A stretch of 13,857 bases of DNA, from positions 325-14,181 of the forward strand of contig DKBH01000069.1 of NCBI GenBank assembly GCA_002451165.1, given 5' to 3'. Shown piece by piece: positions 7,578-13,848 of this stretch; within the stretch, counting starts at the first letter, position 1; each line of letters opens with the position of its first letter. A program made the position numbers and the translations under genes. The notes beneath the pieces were generated by a model. It was not told the origin of the DNA. It was given only the letters and a program-made list of their open reading frames with translations, and did no database searches. This stretch comes from Nitrospiraceae bacterium UBA6905 (GTDB taxonomy: Bacteria > Nitrospirota > Thermodesulfovibrionia > Thermodesulfovibrionales > UBA6898).

Positions 7578-7584
7578 AAGGAGG
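7578..7584 (+). promoter_or_regulatory. Ribosome binding site deciding the YtkA-type gene start
   Basis: AAGGAGG lies 5 bp before the ATG at 7590. An in-frame upstream start would precede the promoter -10 element and would bury the signal peptide. Confidence 0.8.
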
Positions 7585-7589
7585 ACGGT

Positions 7590-8210
7590 ATGTTCAGAAA
7601 GTTTGGGATTCTGATATTGGCAGTGATGTTTCTCGGTTCTATGGCTTGGATTCCTTCACTTGATCTTGTCGATGCAGCAGCAAAATGCGCCTGCGGCAAG
7701 GACTGCAAGTGCGAACACTGCATGACGGGCAAGGGAGAATGTCACTGCAAGCCCGGAGAGAAGGGTTGTACCTGCGGCAAGGGTTGCACTTGCGAACACT
7801 GCAGGACCGGCAAAGGCGAGTGTAAATGCCATGCAGCAGTTGTAGAAAAGACAAAGCCGACCTCAGATGCCGATTATGCTAAGACGATGACATCCAAGGC
7901 TGGTATATTCAAAGCTTCCTATACCAGTGATCCCGACGCCATTCCTGTGAACCAGATGATAAGCTGGAAGCTGAAGGTCGAGACAGCTGACGGACAGGCA
8001 GTGAAGGATGCCGAGATCTCGGTCAGCGGCGACATGCCTGAGCATGGTCACGGTCTCCCTACAGAGCCGAAGGTGACCAAAAACTGTGGTGACGGGACCT
8101 ATCTTGTCGAGGGGATCAAGTTCAGCATGCCCGGATGGTGGATCATGTCATTTACCATTAAGGCCGGCGGCAAGACCGATACCGTTACCTACAATCTTCA
8201 GTTGAAATAA
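7590..8210 (+). CDS. Exported cysteine-rich protein with C-terminal YtkA/FixH-type domain
   Basis: This 206-residue protein has a Sec signal peptide (MFRKFGILILAVMFLGSMAW..., cleavage probably near VDAA, residue 30). Two copies of a 21-residue cysteine-rich unit follow (residues 33-53 and 60-80): CxCGKxCxCEHC, then xTGKGECxC. Each unit has 7 cysteines (14 in all) and they agree at 16 of 21 positions with a 27-residue period. The density and CxC spacing resemble a metallothionein, so soft-metal binding is likely, though unproven. Residues about 103-206 match the YtkA/FixH-type fold, with DMPEHGHGLPTEP and GIKFSMPGWWIMSF. Members of that family are exported or membrane-anchored and some lie near cytochrome oxidase or copper genes. 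It has its own promoter and is followed 14 bp later by a di-heme peroxidase gene, so both products probably act in the periplasm. Confidence 0.85.
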   Translation: MFRKFGILILAVMFLGSMAWIPSLDLVDAAAKCACGKDCKCEHCMTGKGECHCKPGEKGCTCGKGCTCEHCRTGKGECKCHAAVVEKTKPTSDADYAKTMTSKAGIFKASYTSDPDAIPVNQMISWKLKVETADGQAVKDAEISVSGDMPEHGHGLPTEPKVTKNCGDGTYLVEGIKFSMPGWWIMSFTIKAGGKTDTVTYNLQLK

Positions 8211-8224
8211 GAGGACTTTTCATA

Positions 8225-9460
8225 ATGGCAAGGGCCGGAAGGAGAGCGTCTGTAATGTTCAGCTTTCTTCTGGCCTTTTGCTTTATTGCCGGGCATGCTT
8301 CCGCCGATAACAGTGCTTCTGTCCACGGCTGGAGCGATGAGGAAATGAAGACGCTCCGTTCCCTTTCACTCTCTTCTCTTCCCCCGCTGCCTGCCGACCC
8401 TTCGAACAAATACAGCGACGACCCCAGGGCCATCACACTAGGCAGGAAACTCTTCTTTGACAAGCGCTTCAGCGCAAACAACAAGGTATCGTGCGGAACA
8501 TGCCACATCCCGGAGATGAGCTTTACGGACAAGCTCCCTCTTGCAAAAGGCATGGGGACAACGACGAGAAGGACCATGCCACTCATTGGCGCAGCATATC
8601 AGTCATGGTTCTTTTGGGACGGACGCAAAGACAGCCTCTGGTCACAGGCGATCGGACCGATCGAAAGTTCTGTTGAGCATGGTTTTACGAGGGCACATTG
8701 CGCGCATCTGATAACCGATCATTACAGGAGAGAATATGAAGAGATCTTCGGCAACCTGCCCAAGATAGACCATAAAAGTTGCCCCCCCAAGGCGAGTCCG
8801 GGAACAGGCAATCCTGAAGCACTGAGGGCGTGGAATGCGATGAAGCCTGATGACCGCGAGGCGGTCAACAGAATATATGCTAATATCGGCAAGGCGATTG
8901 CTGCATTTGTGAGACAGATCACTCCTCAGCCCGCGCTCTTTGATCGGTATGTTGCTGCGGTGACAAAGAATGACCGTGATGCAGCGGAAAAACTCATGAG
9001 TGCGGATGCGGTAGCAGGGCTGAAACTTTTTATCGGAAAGGCGAAATGCACCAACTGCCATCTCGGGCCGCTCTTCACGAACAGCAGTTTTCACAATATC
9101 GGCCTTAATGACCCTAAAGACGTGGGAAGGGCAGAGGGCATTGATAAGGTAATGAAGGACGAATTTAACTGCCTTGGTGACTATAGCGATGCCAAGCCTG
9201 ATGCATGTGTGGAGTTAAGGTTTATCGACCGGAATAAGATCAAGAACAGGGGTGCCTTTAAAACACCTACGCTGCGTAACGTCGCGGATAGACCCCCTTA
9301 CATGCACGCAGGCCAGATCAAGACCTTATTTGAAGTTCTGAGCTTCTATCGGCGGAGCGGAAGCGATGAGGTGGACCACACTGAGCTGTCGAATGCTGAT
9401 CTTGAAAAGATTGAAGCCTTTCTGAAAACTCTGAGCGGACCGCTGAACTATCCTCATTAA
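8225..9460 (+). CDS. Di-heme cytochrome c peroxidase / MauG-family protein
   Basis: This 411-residue exported protein has a signal peptide with cleavage likely after HASA (residue 27). Two CxxCH heme c sites are seen: CGTCH (90-94) and CTNCH (275-279). Other family landmarks are FFWDGRKDSLWSQAIGPIE (129-147), PTLRNVADRPPYMHAG (348-363) with M360 at the expected sixth-ligand position of the second heme, and VLSFYRRSG. Peroxidases of this family reduce hydrogen peroxide using periplasmic electrons; MauG relatives instead oxidise protein side chains. A methionine at 360, where MauG has tyrosine, favours the peroxidase type. Extra cysteines (159, 186, 316, 328) lie outside the heme motifs. The start is supported by AAGAGGA at 8209-8215. 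The gene sits 14 bp behind the YtkA-type gene, almost certainly in one transcript. Confidence 0.9.
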   Translation: MARAGRRASVMFSFLLAFCFIAGHASADNSASVHGWSDEEMKTLRSLSLSSLPPLPADPSNKYSDDPRAITLGRKLFFDKRFSANNKVSCGTCHIPEMSFTDKLPLAKGMGTTTRRTMPLIGAAYQSWFFWDGRKDSLWSQAIGPIESSVEHGFTRAHCAHLITDHYRREYEEIFGNLPKIDHKSCPPKASPGTGNPEALRAWNAMKPDDREAVNRIYANIGKAIAAFVRQITPQPALFDRYVAAVTKNDRDAAEKLMSADAVAGLKLFIGKAKCTNCHLGPLFTNSSFHNIGLNDPKDVGRAEGIDKVMKDEFNCLGDYSDAKPDACVELRFIDRNKIKNRGAFKTPTLRNVADRPPYMHAGQIKTLFEVLSFYRRSGSDEVDHTELSNADLEKIEAFLKTLSGPLNYPH

Positions 9461-9511
9461 AAGGGTACCCTCAAGAAAAGAAACGTCTCCTGCTGCATAT
9501 GCCTTCACTTG

Positions 9512-9580
9512 CGTAGCAGACGCTTGCGCAATTGCATGACGATATACTTCACGCAGGGGTGAAGCAGGGATGAGGCTACG
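9512..9580. other. Nested inverted repeats downstream of the peroxidase gene
   Basis: A 6-bp outer pairing CGTAGC (9512-9517) with GCTACG (9575-9580) encloses a 6-bp hairpin CTTCAC/GTGAAG (9547-9552 and 9559-9564, loop GCAGGG). No T run follows on either strand, so it is not a standard intrinsic terminator. It lies between two convergent genes and could be a 3' structure or chance. Confidence 0.25.
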
Positions 9581-9601
9581 ACAACCCGCACATGAGAAGT
9601 A

Positions 9602-9814
9602 TCAGGTGACTTCGGGACAACTTTCGAGACGGTGCAGAATGACACCCTTAACGATAACCGTCCAGATATAGCCTTTCATGAATGAGGAACAGCTCACATT
9701 GCCATATCGGTATGCATTCCTGTTTGTGGAAATTCTGCCAGCAGCCGTGTCGGCAGCGACCACCATTTCGTGCCCGTTAAGGGCAAGCCTGCCGTGACAT
9801 ATAGGACAGAACAT
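9602..9814 (-). CDS. Small zinc-ribbon-like protein, degenerate paralogue
   Basis: This 70-residue frame begins MFCPIC and aligns without gaps to the neighbouring gene at 10032-10244, with 28 of 70 positions identical. Matches cluster at the N-terminal CPIC and the C-terminal GYIWT...H.LE segments. The third metal-ligand cysteine is Tyr37 here, leaving C3, C6 and C42, so a four-cysteine zinc site cannot form in the usual way. The ribosome binding site is weak (AGGACAGGTAAG) compared with the paralogue. Homology extends into the leader, where TTCTTTCTG is shared, and to a TATACT placed 47 bp from the start codon against 46 bp in the paralogue. The frame is intact, so it may still be expressed, but it looks like a copy under relaxed constraint. 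No specific function is recognised. Confidence 0.55.
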   Translation of the reverse strand: MFCPICHGRLALNGHEMVVAADTAAGRISTNRNAYRYGNVSCSSFMKGYIWTVIVKGVILHRLESCPEVT

Positions 9815-9860
9815 CTTACCTGTCCTATTAACAGCAGAAAGAATCAGGTTTCATGATATA

Positions 9861-9866
9861 AGTATA
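9861..9866 (-). promoter_or_regulatory. Degenerate promoter of the 9602-9814 gene
   Basis: On the minus strand TATACT occupies the same place as the TATAAT of the paralogue. The matching -35 position reads roughly TCACCC rather than TTGACT, so the promoter is probably weak or dead. Confidence 0.4.
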
Positions 9867-10031
9867 TTCGCTGAAGATTGCAGGGTGATGCTATGCAGGT
9901 GAATATTTGGTTACCGGGGATTTTGCATGGCGATGCTTCGCGAGGTCTGGAAAACACGCGGCATATTATCAGGATGCCCTGATGACAGGGGAGCATGTCG
10001 AGTTCCGCACGACGAGGCGGGCATCAGGTTC

Positions 10032-10244
10032 TCAGGCAGCTTCGAGATTTCTTTCCAGGTGGTGCATGATGAAACACTCGCCGTTGTATGTCCAGATGTA
10101 TCCTTCTGTGAAGGATTCACACTCAGCATTTCTGCACTGATAGGTGTCCTGGACAGTCGTCACAGCGCCATCTGACGTATCCATGCGTTCGACGAGCGTA
10201 CTGCCTGCCGGTATCATGCGGCAATCACATATAGGACAGAACAT
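10032..10244 (-). CDS. Small CxxC...CxxxxC zinc-ribbon-like protein
   Basis: This 70-residue protein carries CPIC (C3, C6) and QCRNAEC (C37, C42), a four-cysteine pattern expected to bind one zinc. The YQCRN.EC..F spacing resembles the zinc-binding part of phage Ogr/Delta-type late-gene activators, though the inter-pair distance (30 residues) is longer than I recall for Ogr and the rest is not clearly related. A DNA- or RNA-binding role is therefore only a suggestion. The C-terminal half has GYIWTYNGECFIMHHLE, shared with the paralogue downstream. A purine-rich ribosome binding site (AAGGGGGGAAG, plus-strand 10249-10259) and a strong promoter precede it. It is transcribed in the same direction as mnmG, but its own promoter makes it separately controlled. 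Confidence 0.68.
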   Translation of the reverse strand: MFCPICDCRMIPAGSTLVERMDTSDGAVTTVQDTYQCRNAECESFTEGYIWTYNGECFIMHHLERNLEAA

Positions 10245-10289
10245 CTTTCTTCCCCCCTTAAAGTCAGAAAGATTCTGCTTCTTATGTCC

Positions 10290-10317
10290 ATTATATCCCG
10301 AATTCCAGCACAGTCAA
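10290..10317 (-). promoter_or_regulatory. Strong promoter of the intact small zinc-ribbon gene
   Basis: On the minus strand TTGACT (plus coordinates 10312-10317) and TATAAT (10290-10295) are separated by 16 bp. The promoter sits just beyond the mnmG stop codon and yields a leader of about 40 nt before the ATG at 10244. Confidence 0.8.
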
Positions 10318-10346
10318 CGAAATTCCGCGCAGCAAGCTGACAGGAC

Positions 10347-12224
10347 TTATGCGGATTTCTGGCGTCGCAACTTTTCAACAGCTACCATGATGATCGCGAG
10401 GGCAGCTGGTGTCATCCCTTGTATCCTGGCAGCCTGTCCAAGATTCACTGGTCTCACCTCCTCGAGCTTCATGAAGATCTCGCGGGAGATGCCAGGCAGA
10501 CCGCGATATTCAAAATCATCCGGGATTTTCTTGTCCTCAAGGCGTGAGAGCTTGCCGGCAGTTTCCATCTGCTGTCTGATGTACCCCCGATACTTTATCT
10601 GAATTTCGACCTGCCGCTCAACATCCGCCCCCAGCGGTTTTCCCGGCGGAGCAACCTGCCTGATAACGGCATACCTTACCTCCGGCCGCTTGAGAAGCTG
10701 TTCGAGACTGATATCTTCCTGGATCTCGGCTGTGGCCAGGCTCTGCAGGACGGGATTGACCACTGAAGGTTTGGTCTTGCTTCTTCTCAACCTCCCCAGC
10801 TCTTCTTCTATGGCACGTCTCTTCTGAACAAACCGCTCATACGTGCTATCATCAAGCAGGCCGATCGCATGACCTTTTTCCATAAGCCTGAGGTCCGCAT
10901 TATCGTGGCGAAGAAGGAGACGGTATTCAGCGCGCGATGTGAACATCCTGTAGGGCTCTTTTGTTCCTTTTGTCACAAGGTCGTCGATGAGGACGCCGAT
11001 ATATGCCTCGTGCCGGGCCAGGGTGATCGGTTCCCTGTTCAGAATTCGATGCGCCGCATTAATACCCGCCATAAGCCCTTGAGCCGCAGCCTCTTCATAT
11101 CCTGACGTCCCGTTAATCTGTCCTGCGAAGAAAAGACCTTCTATTATTTTGGTTTCGAGCGAGTGCTTCAGCTGTGTGGGAAAGGCAAAGTCATATTCGA
11201 TCGCATACGCAGGGCGCATGATTTCGACCTGTTCGAGCCCCGGGATGGTCCTCAGGAACCCGACCTGTACGTCATAGGGAAGACTGGTGGAGACGCCGTT
11301 AGCATAGTACTCGGTCGTCTCAAGTCCTTCCGGCTCAAGGAACACCTGGTGCCGCTCCTTGTCGGCAAATTTTACGATCTTGTCCTCTATGGAAGGGCAG
11401 TAACGGGGGCCGATGCCGGTGATCTTGCCGCTGTACATGGCAGACCGGCCGAGATTCTCCCTGATGATCCGGTGTGTTTCAGCACTCGTATACGTTATAA
11501 AACAGGGAAGCTGAGGATTGACGATACGGTCGGTGCTGTGCGAGAACGGTATGGGCGGATCGCCCCCAAACTGCGCTTCTGTTTTCGAGAAGTCAATGCT
11601 CTTGGCATCGAGCCGCGCCGGCGTGCCGGTCTTGAGTCTGCCAAGGTTCAGGCCGAGCCGCGCAAGACTGCCGGAAAGGTTCTTGGCGGGAAATTCTCCT
11701 GCCCTGCCCGCCTCAAAGCTTTCGTGGCCGATATGCATAAGGCCCCGCAGGAACGTCCCGGTTGTAACGATGACCGCCTTCGCATGATAAAACGTACCCC
11801 ATGAGGTCACAACTCCCGTGACCTTGCCGCCCTCTACTGTAATATCATCTATCATAGCCTGCTTGATGTCGAGATGATCCTGCTGTTCCAGTACCACCCG
11901 CATCCTGGTCCGGTAGAGCACCCTGTCAGCCTGTGCCCGCAGAGACCAGACCGCCGGACCTTTGGACGTGTTCAGCATCCTGAACTGTATGCCGGCTCGG
12001 TCCGTTACCTTTGCCATTTCCCCTCCAAGTGCGTCGATCTCACGAACCAGATGTCCTTTTGCAAGTCCTCCGATAGCGGGGTTGCAGGACATCTGCGCGA
12101 TCGTATCAAGGTTTATGGTGAAAAGGCAGGTGGAAAGTCCCAGGCGCGCAGCGGCAAGGGCAGCCTCACAGCCTGCATGGCCTGCGCCGATGACGATCAC
12201 ATCGTATGTTTTAGTTGTTTCCAT
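10347..12224 (-). CDS. mnmG: tRNA uridine-5-carboxymethylaminomethyl modification enzyme MnmG (GidA)
   Basis: This 625-residue cytoplasmic FAD enzyme works with MnmE to install the 5-carboxymethylaminomethyl group on the wobble uridine of certain tRNAs. The length is standard. Visible landmarks are the FAD-binding DVIVIGAGHAGCEAA at the N-terminus, MSCNPAIGGLAKGHLVREID with the conserved Cys47, FRMLNTSKGPAVWSLRAQAD, TGTFLRG, RLKTGTPARLD, the family motif PRYCPSIEDKIVKF with the second conserved cysteine, GLFFAGQINGTSGYEEAAAQG, and the C-terminal domain with IKYRGYIRQQ and GLPGISREI. The ATG at 12224 gives the usual N-terminus, and no ATG, GTG or TTG lies in frame in the upstream bases I checked. 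No Shine-Dalgarno sequence precedes it and a TATAAT lies only 10 bp upstream, so the mRNA may be leaderless. Neither mnmE nor rsmG is in view. Confidence 0.97.
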   Translation of the reverse strand: METTKTYDVIVIGAGHAGCEAALAAARLGLSTCLFTINLDTIAQMSCNPAIGGLAKGHLVREIDALGGEMAKVTDRAGIQFRMLNTSKGPAVWSLRAQADRVLYRTRMRVVLEQQDHLDIKQAMIDDITVEGGKVTGVVTSWGTFYHAKAVIVTTGTFLRGLMHIGHESFEAGRAGEFPAKNLSGSLARLGLNLGRLKTGTPARLDAKSIDFSKTEAQFGGDPPIPFSHSTDRIVNPQLPCFITYTSAETHRIIRENLGRSAMYSGKITGIGPRYCPSIEDKIVKFADKERHQVFLEPEGLETTEYYANGVSTSLPYDVQVGFLRTIPGLEQVEIMRPAYAIEYDFAFPTQLKHSLETKIIEGLFFAGQINGTSGYEEAAAQGLMAGINAAHRILNREPITLARHEAYIGVLIDDLVTKGTKEPYRMFTSRAEYRLLLRHDNADLRLMEKGHAIGLLDDSTYERFVQKRRAIEEELGRLRRSKTKPSVVNPVLQSLATAEIQEDISLEQLLKRPEVRYAVIRQVAPPGKPLGADVERQVEIQIKYRGYIRQQMETAGKLSRLEDKKIPDDFEYRGLPGISREIFMKLEEVRPVNLGQAARIQGMTPAALAIIMVAVEKLRRQKSA

Positions 12225-12233
12225 GAAAATACT

Positions 12234-12239
12234 ATTATA
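12234..12239 (-). promoter_or_regulatory. -10 element of mnmG, possibly giving a leaderless mRNA
   Basis: TATAAT on the minus strand ends 9 bp before the mnmG ATG, which would place transcription start about 3 nt upstream of the start codon. No good -35 is seen at 16-18 bp. The same AT-rich patch must also serve the divergent gene at 12278, for which a weak TTGTTT/TATAAG pair (12215-12220 and 12236-12241) can be drawn. Confidence 0.45.
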
Positions 12240-12277
12240 AGATAATTCAGAACACCTGCGCTCGGGAGGTAAAGGAT

Positions 12278-13132
12278 ATGAAAACAGGCTTCATAGGGCT
12301 GGGCCATCTCGGCAAGGCTATAGCCAATAGACTCTTATCTGAAGGCATGGAACTGGTAGTCTGGAACAGGACGGCTGAAAAGTCGGCTGGTCTCGGCGCT
12401 GCGGTTGCTGCCAGTCCGGCTGATCTGGCAGCAAGAACAGACATTATCTTCATGAATCTCTTCGACAGCGCGGCTGTCCAGTCCGTGCTCAGCGGTGCGA
12501 AAGGCGTCTTGGATGCTGACTGCAGCGGCAAAATCATCATCGATACCACAACGAACCATTTCGATGATGTCCTGCGCTTCCATGAAACGCTGAAGGATAA
12601 AGGGGCATCCTACCTTGAAGCCCCGGTGCTCGGCAGCGTTGTTCCGGCTTCGCAAGGAAGCCTCACGGTGCTGGTCAGCGGCGACAAGCATGCGTATGAG
12701 ACTGCATTGCCGCTGCTTGAAAAGATCGGCAGGAGCATCTTCTACCTAGAACAGCAGGCGCTTGCGACCAGGATGAAGCTTATTAACAATCTTGTGCTGG
12801 GGTCATTCATGGCGACCCTCGCGGAGGCTATAGCCTTTGCCGAGGCTGCAGGAATTGAAAAAACAAAAGCCATTCAAATGCTGCTTGCAGGAGCGGGAAA
12901 TTCAGCGGTCTTGCAAGCAAAAAAAGAAAAGCTCCTGACCGAGGATTTCAGTACCCAGTTCTCGTCGGCGCTCATCTACAAGGACCTGCATTATCTGCAG
13001 GATCTTGCCTTCAGCCTCCAGCGGCCGCTCTTTACCGGGGCTGTGGCCAAGGAGCTCTTCGGCATGACCTACAGCAGGGAGATCGCTGACCAGGATTTTT
13101 CCGTCATCTTTCAGGTGATGCGGGGGCTCTGA
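12278..13132 (+). CDS. NAD(P)-dependent beta-hydroxyacid dehydrogenase family protein (HIBADH-like)
   Basis: This 284-residue cytoplasmic oxidoreductase has an N-terminal Rossmann domain beginning KTGFIGLGHLGKAIANRLL, with NRT at about residue 30 marking the cofactor-phosphate region. The substrate-binding motif is APVLGSVVPASQGSLTVLVSGD (115-136), and the catalytic element MKLINN (166-171) supplies Lys167 and Asn171. The C-terminal all-helical domain carries the family's KDL (K235). This family includes 3-hydroxyisobutyrate, tartronate semialdehyde and 6-phosphogluconate-related enzymes and succinic semialdehyde reductases. The substrate motif departs from the usual PVSGG, reading PVLGS, so the substrate cannot be assigned. 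GGGAGGT at 12264-12270 supports the start. The gene diverges from mnmG across 53 bp. A link to branched-chain amino acid breakdown is possible but not shown. Confidence 0.88.
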   Translation: MKTGFIGLGHLGKAIANRLLSEGMELVVWNRTAEKSAGLGAAVAASPADLAARTDIIFMNLFDSAAVQSVLSGAKGVLDADCSGKIIIDTTTNHFDDVLRFHETLKDKGASYLEAPVLGSVVPASQGSLTVLVSGDKHAYETALPLLEKIGRSIFYLEQQALATRMKLINNLVLGSFMATLAEAIAFAEAAGIEKTKAIQMLLAGAGNSAVLQAKKEKLLTEDFSTQFSSALIYKDLHYLQDLAFSLQRPLFTGAVAKELFGMTYSREIADQDFSVIFQVMRGL

Positions 13133-13170
13133 ATACAAAGATGCATCGAGAAGGAAGTACGGAGTTCTCC

Positions 13171-13243
13171 GGTGAGATGCGGGCGATGAACTGGTCTCAC
13201 CCGCGCGATGAACGCCGCGAGCAGGCTCCGGGGGATGTGCCTG
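13171..13243 (+). other. GC-rich region with overlapping stem-loops
   Basis: In the 190-bp gap after the dehydrogenase gene, GGTGAGA (13171-13177) pairs with TCTCACC (13195-13201). GCGGG (13179-13183) can instead pair with CCCGC (13200-13204), and the two pairings cannot coexist. A further CAGGC/GCCTG stem lies at 13222-13243. GCGATGAAC occurs twice, at 13183-13191 and 13205-13213. No T run follows. This may be a 3' structure or a small RNA. Confidence 0.3.
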
Positions 13244-13272
13244 TTCCGAGGAGAGCTGAAGGCATACAGCCC

Positions 13273-13286
13273 TTGACTATAGTCAA
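13273..13286. promoter_or_regulatory. Perfect 14-bp palindrome, FNR/FixK-like box
   Basis: TTGACTATAGTCAA reads the same on both strands and fits the CRP/FNR-family operator form TTGAY-N4-RTCAA. Its centre lies 43.5 bp before the DUF2784 start codon. The left half also resembles a -35 hexamer, although no convincing -10 follows at standard spacing. It is a candidate operator for the following gene. Confidence 0.45.
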
Positions 13287-13322
13287 AGCCGTGTCTTGAT
13301 TTATTGAATACACTAACTATCC

Positions 13323-13676
13323 ATGATTTTCAAGCTACTTGCTGACCTGATCGTAATTATTCATTTCATCTGGATCGTTTTCTTGGTCTTTGGGGTGTTT
13401 GCGGGCAGAAGGCACAGGTTTATTAAATTTATCCATATCAGCGGGCTAACCTTTGCGCTTATGCTCCAAGTTTTTGGCTGGTACTGTCCCCTCACCTATC
13501 TTGAAGTCTGGTTGCGGGAGCAGCATGATCCGACACGGGCATATGCCGGCTCGTATATCATCCATTATCTCGAAACGATGATCTATATTGAAGTGGACAG
13601 ATGGGTGGTCGGCATTTTGACGATCGTGCTTTTCGGAATGACTATTTGGATATACCACCGGTGGAGGCGCGTATGA
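13323..13676 (+). CDS. DUF2784-type small integral membrane protein
   Basis: This 117-residue protein has three clear hydrophobic segments, about residues 4-27, 36-54 and 93-111. It carries the family features HFIWIVFLVFGVFAGRRH at the N-terminus and WYCPLTYLEVWLRE (53-66), with the conserved Cys55-Pro-Leu-Thr and a following Glu. The biochemical role of DUF2784 proteins is not known to me. The start ATG has no recognisable Shine-Dalgarno sequence, which together with the palindrome 36 bp upstream leaves open a short-leader or leaderless transcript. The start still gives a complete N-terminal helix. The gene stands alone between a divergent-type dehydrogenase gene and the next promoter. Confidence 0.85.
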   Translation: MIFKLLADLIVIIHFIWIVFLVFGVFAGRRHRFIKFIHISGLTFALMLQVFGWYCPLTYLEVWLREQHDPTRAYAGSYIIHYLETMIYIEVDRWVVGILTIVLFGMTIWIYHRWRRV

Positions 13677-13802
13677 TAGTGCTGACATCCTGGGGCGGTT
13701 TAAATTTTCTGAGGGAACGTGCGATGACCCTGCTGAACAGCCGGAGAATTTGTAGGCATTCCGCGCAGCGCATAATCTTTCTGTGTATGTGTGCTGTTAG
13801 TC

Positions 13803-13811
13803 TGATATACT
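13803..13811 (+). promoter_or_regulatory. Extended -10 promoter of the last gene
   Basis: TGATATACT contains an extended -10 (TGn followed by TATACT at 13806-13811), with no good -35 upstream, as is usual for that promoter class. Transcription would start near 13818, about 30 nt before the ATG at 13849. Confidence 0.6.
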
Positions 13812-13848
13812 ATGAGAAATTTGCCGCATGAAAAGGAGGATTACAACG

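Noticed and set aside
7533..7589. Upstream in-frame start for the YtkA-type gene
   Set aside because: It coincides with the promoter -35 element, has no ribosome binding site and would place 19 residues in front of the signal peptide.
7686..7832. Possible CRISPR-like or tandem DNA repeat (81-bp period)
   Set aside because: The repeat is a coding duplication of a cysteine-rich protein unit with diverged third codon positions and only two copies.
9462..9471. AGGGTACCCT palindrome just after the peroxidase stop, as a terminator
   Set aside because: A perfect palindrome leaves no room for a loop and only short T runs flank it.
9907..10175. Plus-strand frames of 77-82 codons across the small zinc-ribbon region
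   Set aside because: They are shadows of the minus-strand gene, which has a paralogue, a promoter and a ribosome binding site.
11163..11804. Open frame of 213 codons antisense to mnmG
   Set aside because: mnmG motifs cover this stretch without interruption on the minus strand; the opposite frame has no motif and no good start signal.
13673..13831. Plus-strand frame overlapping the end of the DUF2784 gene (ATGA junction)
   Set aside because: The ATGA overlap is attractive, but the translation is unrecognised, there is no ribosome binding site, and it runs through the promoter of the next gene.
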